DNA from: Clostridium sp. 28_12
Lineage (GTDB): Bacteria; Bacillota; Clostridia; TANB77; CAG-508
Length of the DNA: 33,677 nt
Assembly (NCBI GenBank): GCA_001916055.1
Contig: MNRR01000046.1
Location: forward strand, 1-33,677
Direction of reading: 5' to 3'
Under the pieces are notes generated by a model. It was not told the DNA's origin. It saw nothing but the letters and a program-made list of their open reading frames with translations, and did not search any database. Positions within the stretch are counted from its first letter, which is position 1, and every line of letters starts with the position of its first letter. Positions 7,906 to 15,674 of this stretch are shown here, one piece after another. The position numbers and the translations under genes were made by a program.

Positions 7906-7935
7906 ATTATAAACTATCTCTCTGTGCAACGTCAA
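7906..7935 (-). promoter_or_regulatory. Sigma-A promoter overlapping the MMPL stop codon
   Basis: TTGACG (7930-7935) and TATAAT (7906-7911) are separated by 18 bases. The TGA stop of the exporter gene (7932-7934) is part of the -35, so this promoter is placed immediately at the 3' end of the preceding gene. Confidence 0.7.
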
Positions 7936-10550
7936 GCATTATTTTTCTTAACTATGAATTTATCAAATGTAGCAAGTATTGCTGGTAAAAATAGCATTAT
8001 CAATATAATCGAACATAATGTTCCTTTGCATAACGTAATGCAAATTTTGGCTGTAATTGCTGTTGCAAACATACCTACTACAAAAGTAACAATTACTAGA
8101 ATTGAACCTGATGTAAGTATAGTGTGAATAGCATGATTATATGCTTCAATTAATGATTCTTTTCTATTTTTAGTTTGTCTAAACTCTAAATAATAAGATG
8201 TATATAAAATTCCATAATCTATTGTTGAACCCATTAATATACTTTGAACAATTAATAATGCTATAAAGTATACTGAACCTCCTGAAAGTGATAATATACC
8301 CATTGTCATGTAAACAGCACATTGTATAACTCCAACTAGTATAATTGGTGCTAAAAAGTCTTTGAATGTGAACATTACAACTATATATATAGCAATTATT
8401 GTTAATACAGAAATTTTATCAAATTCGCTTCCAAATGTCTTACTCATCTCGTAAGCCATTGGCGAATCTCCTATTATATTAAACTCTATTCCTTCTGCAT
8501 TAAATGTATCCTGTAGTTTTTGAATATATTCAAAAGTATTCTCCGCTTCTGGTTCAAACTTTGTATTTATAACAATTCTAGAATATTTATCCCCAACTAG
8601 TAGTTTTTTTGCATCTGTAATAGTTTCTTTGCTATCTGTTATTTCGTTTCTCATTTTATCATCAATAAAGTCTGTGAATCTGTCATCTTTTAAAATAGTA
8701 TTATTTAAAAAATCAACAAATTGTTCTACTGTTAGTGTCCAGTTGTTATCATATTCATAGCTACTTCCAAAATACATATATACTAATTCAATTAGTTTTT
8801 CATCTAATTCTGTGTCAGATAATTTGCATAATACTCCATATATCTCTGTTGCAGAATATTTTTTGTTTTCTAAAGATGCTTTCATAACTCCATTAACTGT
8901 TTGTAATTTATCTCTTGTATTTGCATCAAATTTATCAGAATAGTCTGAATTTTGCATAACATCATTTAATATAAATTCTACAAAATTGTTTACTGACATT
9001 GTTTGATTTGTATTTACGTTTTTAGAAATATATAAACCATATAGTAATTTTAATTTTTCACTGTCTGCTCCTAATAAATCTCCAAGTTCTTGATATGTAT
9101 ATTTTTTATTGTTTAATACATCTTCCATTACAGTTTTAACTAAATTCAAATCTGAAATAGTATCAGTTGATAATTGACTTTTTAATGTCGAATCATTTTG
9201 ATGATTTAATATAAAGTTAACAAATTCTGATGGTGTTAATTTTGGCATATTATTTTCAGTTGTATATAACATATATACACTTTTTAGTTTGCTTTCCTCA
9301 CTATTGATTAATTTAGCAAGTTCTGAATATGTATATGCTGTATTATTTATAGTACTTGTCATAACCTGATTTACCAATGTTAATTTTGCTTTTATTTGTT
9401 CATCATCAGTATTGTTTAAAATTATATTTGAAAATTCATATGGTGTTGATTTCCAATTTGCTGTATTTCCATTTAGCATATCTATTAAATTATATAATTG
9501 ATTAACCTGTTGACTTGGTAATCCTAGAATATCTGATACTTGTATTACTGTATATAATGTTTTATTTTCTGTACATGTATCGTCAATTATCAATTTTAAC
9601 AACTTCGTTTCATCTGTTGCATTATTTTGTACTACTATATTTATGAATTCTTGTGGTGTCATCATATATGAGTCAGGCAAGCCTCCAACAGCATAAATTG
9701 TCTCGACTAGATTTGGTTGTAATGTGTCGAAAATTTGTGTTAAATTTGCTTTTGATAATTTTGTATTATTGATATTGTTTTCGTTTTGAGCAAAAAATGC
9801 TACTTTTTGTAAAGCTGATAAATCATATGATTTTAAATAATCTGTTGTATTATTTATTGTATTAACCTGGTTTATAAATTCTGAAATGCTCATTTTAGAT
9901 TCACTGTCTTGTGCAGAATATTTCAAATACAATAGTTTTATTGCTGTTTGTTCATCTATTACAAATAGATTTGAAAGTTCACTTGATGTCATTTCTTTAT
10001 TAATTGTATTCAAATTACTGTATGTATTTAGTAATTTAATATTTGCTATTGTTTCTTCATCAAATTCACTTGCATATTCACTATTTAAAACATCACTTAA
10101 TACAAAATTCGTAAATTCATTTATACTCATCTTTGTATCTGTATTTTCGCATAAAACATAATATTTATACAAATCAGCTGTTTGTTTTTCAGTCATATCA
10201 AATAGTTTTGCCATTTCATTTGAATTCATCTTTTTATTTATCGTATTTTTTGAAATGTATTTTGATAATTTATCCAAATCAGCTCGTGTTTGGCTATCTA
10301 CTTCTGCTGTGTATTTTTCGTCTGTAAGTACTTGTGTATTCATAAAATCTATAAATTCATTTATTGATAATTTCAAATTGTTATTTTTTGAATTATAATA
10401 TACAAATATGTCTTTTACATCTGATTCATCAATATCCAAAACTTTTGCTAGGTCAGAAGCGGTTCTTAATTTATTTATATTTTCTTCTGTTGTAAAATTC
10501 TTTAATCTATCTATATTGTTTTTAGTTGGTTCATCAATCTTATCTTTCAT
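7932..10550 (-). CDS. MMPL/RND-type membrane transporter, C-terminal part with tandem repeats
   Basis: The 872-residue frame holds about eight tandem extracytoplasmic repeats (residues 1 to about 630). A periplasmic-type linker and the second MMPL membrane domain follow, with five or six helices and the signature GSTIDYGILYTSYYLEFR. Its first codons overlap the end of the N-terminal frame by 11 bases, but no ribosome-binding site precedes its ATG. Repeat alignment shows that the end of the upstream frame (KYYNSNEDNKMT) and the start of this one (MKDKIDEPTKNN) are two pieces of one repeat unit with about 14 residues lost between them. The two frames are therefore most likely one exporter gene broken by a short frame-shifting deletion or a sequence error. 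Substrate is unknown; family members export lipids, peptides or drugs. Confidence 0.85.
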   Translation of the reverse strand: MKDKIDEPTKNNIDRLKNFTTEENINKLRTASDLAKVLDIDESDVKDIFVYYNSKNNNLKLSINEFIDFMNTQVLTDEKYTAEVDSQTRADLDKLSKYISKNTINKKMNSNEMAKLFDMTEKQTADLYKYYVLCENTDTKMSINEFTNFVLSDVLNSEYASEFDEETIANIKLLNTYSNLNTINKEMTSSELSNLFVIDEQTAIKLLYLKYSAQDSESKMSISEFINQVNTINNTTDYLKSYDLSALQKVAFFAQNENNINNTKLSKANLTQIFDTLQPNLVETIYAVGGLPDSYMMTPQEFINIVVQNNATDETKLLKLIIDDTCTENKTLYTVIQVSDILGLPSQQVNQLYNLIDMLNGNTANWKSTPYEFSNIILNNTDDEQIKAKLTLVNQVMTSTINNTAYTYSELAKLINSEESKLKSVYMLYTTENNMPKLTPSEFVNFILNHQNDSTLKSQLSTDTISDLNLVKTVMEDVLNNKKYTYQELGDLLGADSEKLKLLYGLYISKNVNTNQTMSVNNFVEFILNDVMQNSDYSDKFDANTRDKLQTVNGVMKASLENKKYSATEIYGVLCKLSDTELDEKLIELVYMYFGSSYEYDNNWTLTVEQFVDFLNNTILKDDRFTDFIDDKMRNEITDSKETITDAKKLLVGDKYSRIVINTKFEPEAENTFEYIQKLQDTFNAEGIEFNIIGDSPMAYEMSKTFGSEFDKISVLTIIAIYIVVMFTFKDFLAPIILVGVIQCAVYMTMGILSLSGGSVYFIALLIVQSILMGSTIDYGILYTSYYLEFRQTKNRKESLIEAYNHAIHTILTSGSILVIVTFVVGMFATAITAKICITLCKGTLCSIILIMLFLPAILATFDKFIVKKNNA
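8650..10550 (-). repeat. Tandem ~75-residue repeats encoded in the MMPL extracellular region
   Basis: About eight diverged protein repeats share the pattern 'yt.seLakll, about 12 residues, lY.lY, about 8 residues, mt..EFv.FIl.d(v)l'. Clear copies contain MSINEFIDFM, MSINEFTNFVL, MSISEFINQV, MTPQEFINIVV, STPYEFSNIIL, LTPSEFVNFIL, MSVNNFVEFIL and LTVEQFVDFL. A ninth, truncated copy ends the upstream frame. The DNA copies are diverged, so these are protein-level rather than nucleotide repeats. Confidence 0.8.
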
Positions 10551-11928
10551 ATCTTGTCATTTTGTTATCTTCATTTGAATTATAATATTTGTAATATATA
10601 ATTTTTAAAAGATAGTTTTCAACCTCTGTGTCTGAACCTAAATCATTTAATTTAGGTACCATCTCATCATATTTTAGTTTTTCATTGATTGTGTTTGAAT
10701 ATCCTAATACTTGATCTACATTATCATCTTCTTTAATTTCATTTAAATGTTTTGCAACCTTTTCTTCATCATCAGTATTATAAATTACTGCTATTTGATT
10801 GTTTTTTCCAAATACTTTTCCAACTTCGTCATTATCTGAACTTGTATAAGCAATATCTAGATTCCCCTTTAAGAAAAAGCTTGCAATAAATACTGCAACA
10901 AATCCTATTGTTAATGGATATCTTGCTTTATTACTGAATTTTCCTAACCAATCAAGTTTTATATTAGGGCTTTTCTTTTTAGTTTTTGATATAATTTTAT
11001 CAAATTTTAAGATTAATCCTGGTAATACACAGAAAATACTTAATAAACTAAATAATACACCTTTTGCTAGTACTAATCCTAAATCTTTACCAATTGTAAA
11101 ACTCATAAATACCAAACATACCAATCCAACAATTGTAGTAATTGAACTACTTGATATTGATTGAATACTATTGCTTAAAGCATTTTTCATTGCTTTTTTG
11201 ATATCTGGTTCATTTTCTTTTTCTTGTCTAAACCTGTTCATTAACATTATTGAATAATCCATTGATAATGCTAATTGCAATATTGCTGATATTGAGCTTG
11301 TAATATTAGATACACTGTCAAATATTATGTTTGTTCCATTATTTAATAGGATTGCTATTAATATTGAAAATAAAAACAAAAATGGTTCAACATATGATTC
11401 GCACATGAATAACAATATAATTATTACTCCTGATACTGCAACAACTAGTATCCATGTTGGTAATACTACTTCGTTTTCATCTGCAATATCTCCATCTGTT
11501 TTCATGTCATAGTCCTTATATTTTTCTTCTATGCGTTCATATATATTTTTAGCAACCTCTGAATCACTTTTAGCATCTACATTAACAGTATATAATGTAT
11601 AATCATCTTTGTTATAGTCTTCACTATCATCATGGTTAACTGAATCTACATTTTCTGTTTCTTCTAATTCTTTTAAGATTGTTTGTTTTTCGTCATCAGT
11701 TAATCCTTTGAACATTATACTAAATGAACTTGTAGTATTAACATCTGAGAATTCTTCGTCCATTTTATCTAATCCAATTCTAGTTTCAGAATCACTAGGC
11801 AAATACTCTGTTATTTCTTTGTTTATTTTTACTTTTTGTGATGTAAATACACATATAATTGCAAGTATAATAAATATTGGAATGATAAAATTTCTCTTTT
11901 CTACAATAAAATTTGAAATTTTTTTCAT
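10540..11928 (-). CDS. MMPL/RND-type membrane transporter, N-terminal part
   Basis: The 462-residue frame contains a first membrane helix (about 13-32) and an extracytoplasmic domain (DEEFSDVNTTSSFSIMFKG onward). A cluster of five helices at about 155-310 follows, with the family signature ALSMDYSIMLMNRFRQE. A seventh helix sits at about 338-352, and the frame ends in the beginning of the repeat region. It closes at TAA in the middle of a repeat unit. Together with the following frame it would form one exporter of about 1,350 residues with two MMPL domains and an unusually large outer domain. Its promoter carries the same PhoB-like box as the two-component operon next to it, and it begins about 100 bases after the histidine-kinase gene. 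Confidence 0.85.
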   Translation of the reverse strand: MKKISNFIVEKRNFIIPIFIILAIICVFTSQKVKINKEITEYLPSDSETRIGLDKMDEEFSDVNTTSSFSIMFKGLTDDEKQTILKELEETENVDSVNHDDSEDYNKDDYTLYTVNVDAKSDSEVAKNIYERIEEKYKDYDMKTDGDIADENEVVLPTWILVVAVSGVIIILLFMCESYVEPFLFLFSILIAILLNNGTNIIFDSVSNITSSISAILQLALSMDYSIMLMNRFRQEKENEPDIKKAMKNALSNSIQSISSSSITTIVGLVCLVFMSFTIGKDLGLVLAKGVLFSLLSIFCVLPGLILKFDKIISKTKKKSPNIKLDWLGKFSNKARYPLTIGFVAVFIASFFLKGNLDIAYTSSDNDEVGKVFGKNNQIAVIYNTDDEEKVAKHLNEIKEDDNVDQVLGYSNTINEKLKYDEMVPKLNDLGSDTEVENYLLKIIYYKYYNSNEDNKMTRYER

Positions 11929-11958
11929 TAAATAATCACCTTCCTTGTTACATTAAAC

Positions 11959-11983
11959 AAGAAGCAAAGTAGTTTTGCTTCTT
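11959..11983 (-). promoter_or_regulatory. Hairpin at the 5' end of the MMPL transcript
   Basis: Perfect 10-bp arms AAGAAGCAAA and TTTGCTTCTT with a 5-base loop lie a few bases downstream of the predicted start site. The following sequence GTTTAATG is a poor U-tract. It may protect the 5' end, or weakly terminate readthrough from the kinase gene. Confidence 0.5.
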
Positions 11984-11994
11984 ATTAGTTTTAT

Positions 11995-12026
11995 ATTATA
12001 CTCTTCTTTTGTGAACTCTATGTTAA
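11995..12026 (-). promoter_or_regulatory. MMPL promoter with PhoB-like direct-repeat box
   Basis: TATAAT (11995-12000) is preceded, after 9 bases, by TTCACA (12010-12015), then 5 bases and TTAACA (12021-12026). This is an 11-bp-spaced direct repeat in the place of a -35, the layout of promoters activated by OmpR/PhoB-family regulators. The response-regulator gene's own promoter has the same elements at the same distances. Confidence 0.65.
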
Positions 12027-12030
12027 CAAA

Positions 12031-13137
12031 TCAAATAACTATTTTATTTGTTTTTTTCTTTTGTGGAAGAATTATCGTAAATGTTGTTCCTTTTCCCTTT
12101 TCACTCTGAACATTTATCTCTCCATTTGAAATTTCAACGATTCTTTTTACAATTGCAAGTCCTAGTCCGCTTCCTTCGCCAGAATGAGATTTATCAATTT
12201 GATAAAATCTTGTATATATCATTCCTAGTTCTTCGCTATCCATGCCTATTCCATTATCTTTTATACTTACACTAATCTTGTCTTGTGCAACACTAATTTT
12301 TACTGATATCTTTCCATTTTCATTTGAAAATTTAATAGCATTATCTAATATGTTTGTCCATACCTGAAATAACAAGTCTTCATCTCCATAAAAATAGACT
12401 TCTTTTGCATCTACTGAGAAATTTATATTTTTATCTTTCCATTTGGGCTCTAATAATAATACTGCCTTTTTTATCTGTTCTGATAAATTAATTTCTTCAT
12501 TATTTATTATCTTGTCTTGATGTTGTAATTTTGCTAATTTTAATATATTGTTTGATAATTTTAGTAATCTATTTGTTTCTTCTAATATGATATTTATATA
12601 TTCTTTTCTTTCTTGTTCTGACAAATTATTATCATCTAAAAGCTTCGTAAACCCTTGTATAGAATTAATTGGTGTTTTTATTTCATGTGATACATTGTCA
12701 ATAAAATCTTTTTGTAATATTTCTGTTTTTCCTAATTGTTCTACCATTATATTAAAATTATCTACTAATTCTTTTATTTCATCATCTCTTTTAGTTTCTA
12801 GTCTAACTGTAAAATCTCCTTCCGCAACCTTTTTAGTTGCTTCTATACTTTTCTTTAATGGTTCTGCCAAAATTTTAGTTGATATTCTTATAATCGCAAA
12901 ACTAATAAGTATTGTATTTACAACTATTATCCCTATTCCTAATCTAAATATTTTCCACAATTCATTTCTAGCGGTTTCTGTATCTATATTAAACACCATA
13001 TATTTAGCTATCGCCTGATGAGTGAAGATATATAAACTTATTGCTGAAAGGATAATTACTAGTATAATGGCAATAGACAATTGAATTACCATTCCTCTTT
13101 GAATTGTTCTTTTTGCTCCAAAAATCTTTTCTTTCAT
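12031..13137 (-). CDS. Two-component sensor histidine kinase
   Basis: The 368-residue protein has two membrane helices (about 18-38 and 66-88) with only a short loop between them. A HAMP linker (about 85-138), a HisKA domain with phospho-acceptor His151 in DNVSHEIKTPI, and a HATPase domain (NILDNAIKFS, KDNGIGMD, GEGSGLGLAIVKR) follow. All catalytic boxes are intact. The tiny outer loop suggests it senses the membrane or an associated transporter rather than a soluble ligand. Its ATG follows the response-regulator TAA without any gap, so the pair is co-translated. The exporter gene lies directly downstream, which makes membrane-active compounds or envelope stress a reasonable but unproven signal. 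Confidence 0.95.
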   Translation of the reverse strand: MKEKIFGAKRTIQRGMVIQLSIAIILVIILSAISLYIFTHQAIAKYMVFNIDTETARNELWKIFRLGIGIIVVNTILISFAIIRISTKILAEPLKKSIEATKKVAEGDFTVRLETKRDDEIKELVDNFNIMVEQLGKTEILQKDFIDNVSHEIKTPINSIQGFTKLLDDNNLSEQERKEYINIILEETNRLLKLSNNILKLAKLQHQDKIINNEEINLSEQIKKAVLLLEPKWKDKNINFSVDAKEVYFYGDEDLLFQVWTNILDNAIKFSNENGKISVKISVAQDKISVSIKDNGIGMDSEELGMIYTRFYQIDKSHSGEGSGLGLAIVKRIVEISNGEINVQSEKGKGTTFTIILPQKKKTNKIVI

Positions 13138-13827
13138 TTATTTTTCGACCTTTTCCTTATTTATAATACATTTATATCCTAATCCTCTTACAGTAACAAT
13201 TTCTAGTTCATTTAATTCTTTGAGCTTTTCTCGCAATCTTTTTATATGAACATCAACAGTTCTATATTCAGATTCACTTTCAAGCCCCCAAATTTCTTCT
13301 ATTAGTTCTTGTCTTGTGAAAATAGTATTTGGGGTGCTTACAAGTTTATATAATAAATAAAATTCTTTTTGAGCAAGATTGTATACTTTATCATGTTTAA
13401 CAACACTTAATTGGTCATAGTCAATTATCAAATCTCTTAATATAATTTTTCTTTTATTGGCACTTTTAGCACGTTTTAATAAAACAGAAACTCTTAAAAC
13501 CATTTCTTCCATATCAATTGGTTTTACCATATAATCATCAGCCCCTAGAATGAATCCTTGTTTTTTATCGCTTATATCACTCTTAGCTGTAATAAGCATT
13601 ATTGGTATTTCGTAATTTGCAATTCTTAATTCATTTAATAATTCATACCCATCCATCTCTGGCATCATAATATCACTAATTACTAAGTCAATATATTGCT
13701 TATCTATTATATCTAATGCTTGAATTCCATTTCTTGCTTCGAATGTTGTATAATTATTTTTCTTTAAGTAAGTTACCATGAGCTTTTTTAGATTTTTATC
13801 ATCTTCTACTACTAAAACATTAAACAT
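13138..13827 (-). CDS. OmpR/PhoB-family response regulator
   Basis: The 229-residue protein has a receiver domain with acidic residues EDD (8-10), phospho-acceptor Asp52 in ISDIMMPEMDG and the conserved Lys in LITAKSD. A C-terminal winged helix follows (about 130-226) with the typical end EYRTVDVHIKRLREKL and VRGLGYKC. It should bind direct repeats as a head-to-tail dimer when phosphorylated by the adjacent kinase. The start is supported by AAAGGAGC. Its promoter carries TTCACA-N5-TTCATA 9 bases from the -10, matching the exporter promoter, so positive autoregulation is likely. Confidence 0.95.
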   Translation of the reverse strand: MFNVLVVEDDKNLKKLMVTYLKKNNYTTFEARNGIQALDIIDKQYIDLVISDIMMPEMDGYELLNELRIANYEIPIMLITAKSDISDKKQGFILGADDYMVKPIDMEEMVLRVSVLLKRAKSANKRKIILRDLIIDYDQLSVVKHDKVYNLAQKEFYLLYKLVSTPNTIFTRQELIEEIWGLESESEYRTVDVHIKRLREKLKELNELEIVTVRGLGYKCIINKEKVEK

Positions 13828-13849
13828 ATTTTTGCTCCTTTGCTTAATT

Positions 13850-13881
13850 ATTATATTAAGTAAATATGAATTCTATGTGAA
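13850..13881 (-). promoter_or_regulatory. Promoter of the two-component operon with PhoB-like box
   Basis: TATAAT (13850-13855), 9 bases, TTCATA (13865-13870), 5 bases, TTCACA (13876-13881). The interval bases TAGAA resemble TAGAG at the exporter promoter. No conventional -35 is present, in keeping with activator dependence. Confidence 0.65.
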
Positions 13882-13886
13882 CTGTT

Positions 13887-14810
13887 TTAGAATTGCTGGC
13901 TAATATATTCTTCATACCCATATTCTGCTGAAGTTCCTTCAATTTCTTTTATTGATAACCCTATTTTTAATTTTTCTTTATCTATATTTATAATTTTGGC
14001 ATTAACAGTTTGCCCAATTTTTAGTTCATCTTCTGGTTTTACAACTCTTCTTAAGCCTGTTATTTCCGAATTATGTACTAGTCCTTCTAATCCTTTTTCT
14101 ATTTCAACAAATGCTCCAAAAGATGCAAATTTAACGACTTTACATGTTACAATATCATTTATTTTATATTTGTTTGTTAAAGCAAACCATGGATTTTCTC
14201 CTTTTAAAGGATATTCTAAACTAATTCTTCTTTCCTCTTTGTTAAAGTCTTTTATTTTTACTTCTATTTCATCTCCAACTTGAAATTTGTCTTCTATTTT
14301 TTCATTTTTATCCCATACTAATTCTGACTTATGAGCTAACCCTGTTACTACTCCTAAGTCCACAAATATTCCATAATCTACAATTTTTGAAACTGTTCCT
14401 TTGTATGCTTTTCCTATTTTTATATTATTCCAAAATTCTTCAATGTTTTTTGCTCTTTCAATTTTTTGTCTTTTTATTTCTTCTGCCTGTTTAATTTTTA
14501 GTTCTCTTTCGATTTTTTTATCTTCTTCTCTTCTATATTTTTTGTATGATAAAAGTACATTTCCTAAGCCATCATTCCATTTAATTACATCTGCAGTTAT
14601 TGTATCTCCTGGTTTGAATTCGTCTTTTGGATTTTTTGTTTCGTCATCTGAATATTCTTTTCTTGGTATTATTCCATCTGCTTTATATTTAAAGTCTACA
14701 AAAATTTCTCCTTTTCTTGAAATTTGTATTACAGTTCCTGTTATTCTTTTGTCAAATTTCTTTTCATTTAATGATTCATTATATAATTTTTCAAAGTTTT
14801 CTTCTTCCAT
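13887..14810 (-). CDS. S1-domain RNA-binding protein (short ribosomal protein S1-like)
   Basis: The 307-residue protein has three S1 OB-fold domains: about 22-92 (GTVIQISRKGEIFVDFKYK), 132-198 (GTVSKIVDYGIFVDLGVV) and 215-287 (KVVKFASFGAFVEIEKGLEG). A highly charged helical, probably coiled-coil, linker lies between the first and second. Domains two and three have the classic GxFVxL/I pattern. Such proteins bind single-stranded RNA and help translation initiation or mRNA turnover. In many Clostridia the equivalent is fused to IspH, but here it stands alone. It has its own promoter (14847-14875) and an AAAGGAAAGGAAG ribosome-binding site. Confidence 0.85.
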   Translation of the reverse strand: MEEENFEKLYNESLNEKKFDKRITGTVIQISRKGEIFVDFKYKADGIIPRKEYSDDETKNPKDEFKPGDTITADVIKWNDGLGNVLLSYKKYRREEDKKIERELKIKQAEEIKRQKIERAKNIEEFWNNIKIGKAYKGTVSKIVDYGIFVDLGVVTGLAHKSELVWDKNEKIEDKFQVGDEIEVKIKDFNKEERRISLEYPLKGENPWFALTNKYKINDIVTCKVVKFASFGAFVEIEKGLEGLVHNSEITGLRRVVKPEDELKIGQTVNAKIINIDKEKLKIGLSIKEIEGTSAEYGYEEYISQQF

Positions 14811-14846
14811 GTTATTGCTTCCTTTCCTTTTATAATTTATGTTTGT

Positions 14847-14875
14847 ATAATAACATAGAATTTTATATTTCGCAA
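14847..14875 (-). promoter_or_regulatory. Sigma-A promoter of the S1-domain gene
   Basis: TTGCGA (14870-14875), 17 bases, TATTAT (14847-14852), lying in the short gap after sigK. Confidence 0.6.
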
Positions 14876-14898
14876 GTTTGTCTATTATGTTATATAAG

Positions 14899-15600
14899 TT
14901 ATTCTTTTATCTCTTTAGCAAGTTTCCCAATAGCTTTAGTTTCTATACGTGATACATAAGAACGCGAAATTCCCATTTCATGTGCAATTTCAATTTGCGT
15001 TTTAGGTTTATGTCCATCAAGTCCAAAACGTAGTTCTATAATAGTCCTTTCTCTATCTTTTAAGATACTTTTCATTTTCTCATATAAAAGCTTTACTTTC
15101 ATTTTTAGGTCAACTGATTCTTCTACACTGCGTTCATCATTTTCTAGTACTTCTTGAAGTGTAACTACATTATCATCTTTGTCTTTTCCTATTGGTTCAT
15201 TTAGATAAACTTCATTATTTAATTTTTTAGTTGCCCTAAAATGCATTAATATTTCGTTATCTATACATCTAGAAACATATGTAGAAAGTCTTGCTCCCTT
15301 TTCAGGTTTAAAGCTGTTAATACCTTTTATAAGACCTATTGTCCCAATAGATATCAAGTCATCCTGGTCCACATTTGAATTACTATATTTTTTGCATACA
15401 TGTGCAACTAACCTCAAATTTTTTTCTATAAGTATGTTGCGAGCTTCTTCATCTCCTGTACTTAATCTTTCAAGACAAATACGTTCTTCTTCTGAACTTA
15501 AAGGTTCTGGGAAAAGCTGTACTCCTGAAATATATCCTACTGTAAATACCGCTGTTTGTAAGAACTGTATGAATCCACTTATACAAAGTGTAGAAAACAT
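14899..15600 (-). CDS. sigK: RNA polymerase sporulation sigma factor SigK
   Basis: The 233-residue protein directs late mother-cell transcription during sporulation. The N-terminal segment (FLQTAVFTVGYISGVQLFPE, then PLSSEEE) is the hydrophobic pro-sequence plus the FPxPLSxxEE start typical of SigK. Region 2 contains LRLVAHVCKKY and LISIGTIGLIKGINSF. Region 4 ends with KTQIEIAHEMGISRSYVSR. The gene is continuous, not split by a skin-type prophage inside the coding region. Instead its leader has been duplicated around an ATPase gene. The leader can place GGAGGTG in a hairpin stem and has a sporulation-type -10 (CATATAAT), so expression is probably confined to its own promoter. No SpoIVFB or BofA gene is in the window. 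Confidence 0.93.
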   Translation of the reverse strand: MFSTLCISGFIQFLQTAVFTVGYISGVQLFPEPLSSEEERICLERLSTGDEEARNILIEKNLRLVAHVCKKYSNSNVDQDDLISIGTIGLIKGINSFKPEKGARLSTYVSRCIDNEILMHFRATKKLNNEVYLNEPIGKDKDDNVVTLQEVLENDERSVEESVDLKMKVKLLYEKMKSILKDRERTIIELRFGLDGHKPKTQIEIAHEMGISRSYVSRIETKAIGKLAKEIKE

Positions 15601-15668
15601 AAAAGCACCTCCATTTTTCTCATACTAGAATTATATGTATAAGAAAAATAAAAGTGCCTGTTCATTAT
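15594..15668. repeat. 75-bp direct repeat, copy 1 (native sigK leader)
   Basis: This copy is identical to 17086-17160 at 74 of 75 positions. It spans the sigK start codon, ribosome-binding site, putative promoter and inverted repeat. Copy spacing is 1,492 bp and the ATPase gene lies between. The only difference is at 15637, the C of the coding-strand CATATAAT element, which is A in copy 2. Confidence 0.95.
15605..15657 (-). promoter_or_regulatory. sigK leader: sporulation-type promoter inside a long inverted repeat
   Basis: On the minus strand, 20-base arms (15638-15657 and 15605-15624) pair along their whole length if G-U pairs are allowed. The loop is 13 bases. The right arm contains the sigK ribosome-binding site GGAGGTG. 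The loop contains CATATAAT (15630-15637), a SigE/SigK-type -10, with GGCAC 16 bases upstream. A transcript starting about 7 bases after the -10 would lack the left arm and leave the site free. A readthrough transcript would contain both arms and hide it. Confidence 0.55.
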
Positions 15669-15674
15669 TTAAAA

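Noticed and set aside
8650..10550. EF-hand calcium-binding repeats in the MMPL domain
   Set aside because: The repeats contain 'EF' residues by sequence but lack the DxDxDG calcium loop.
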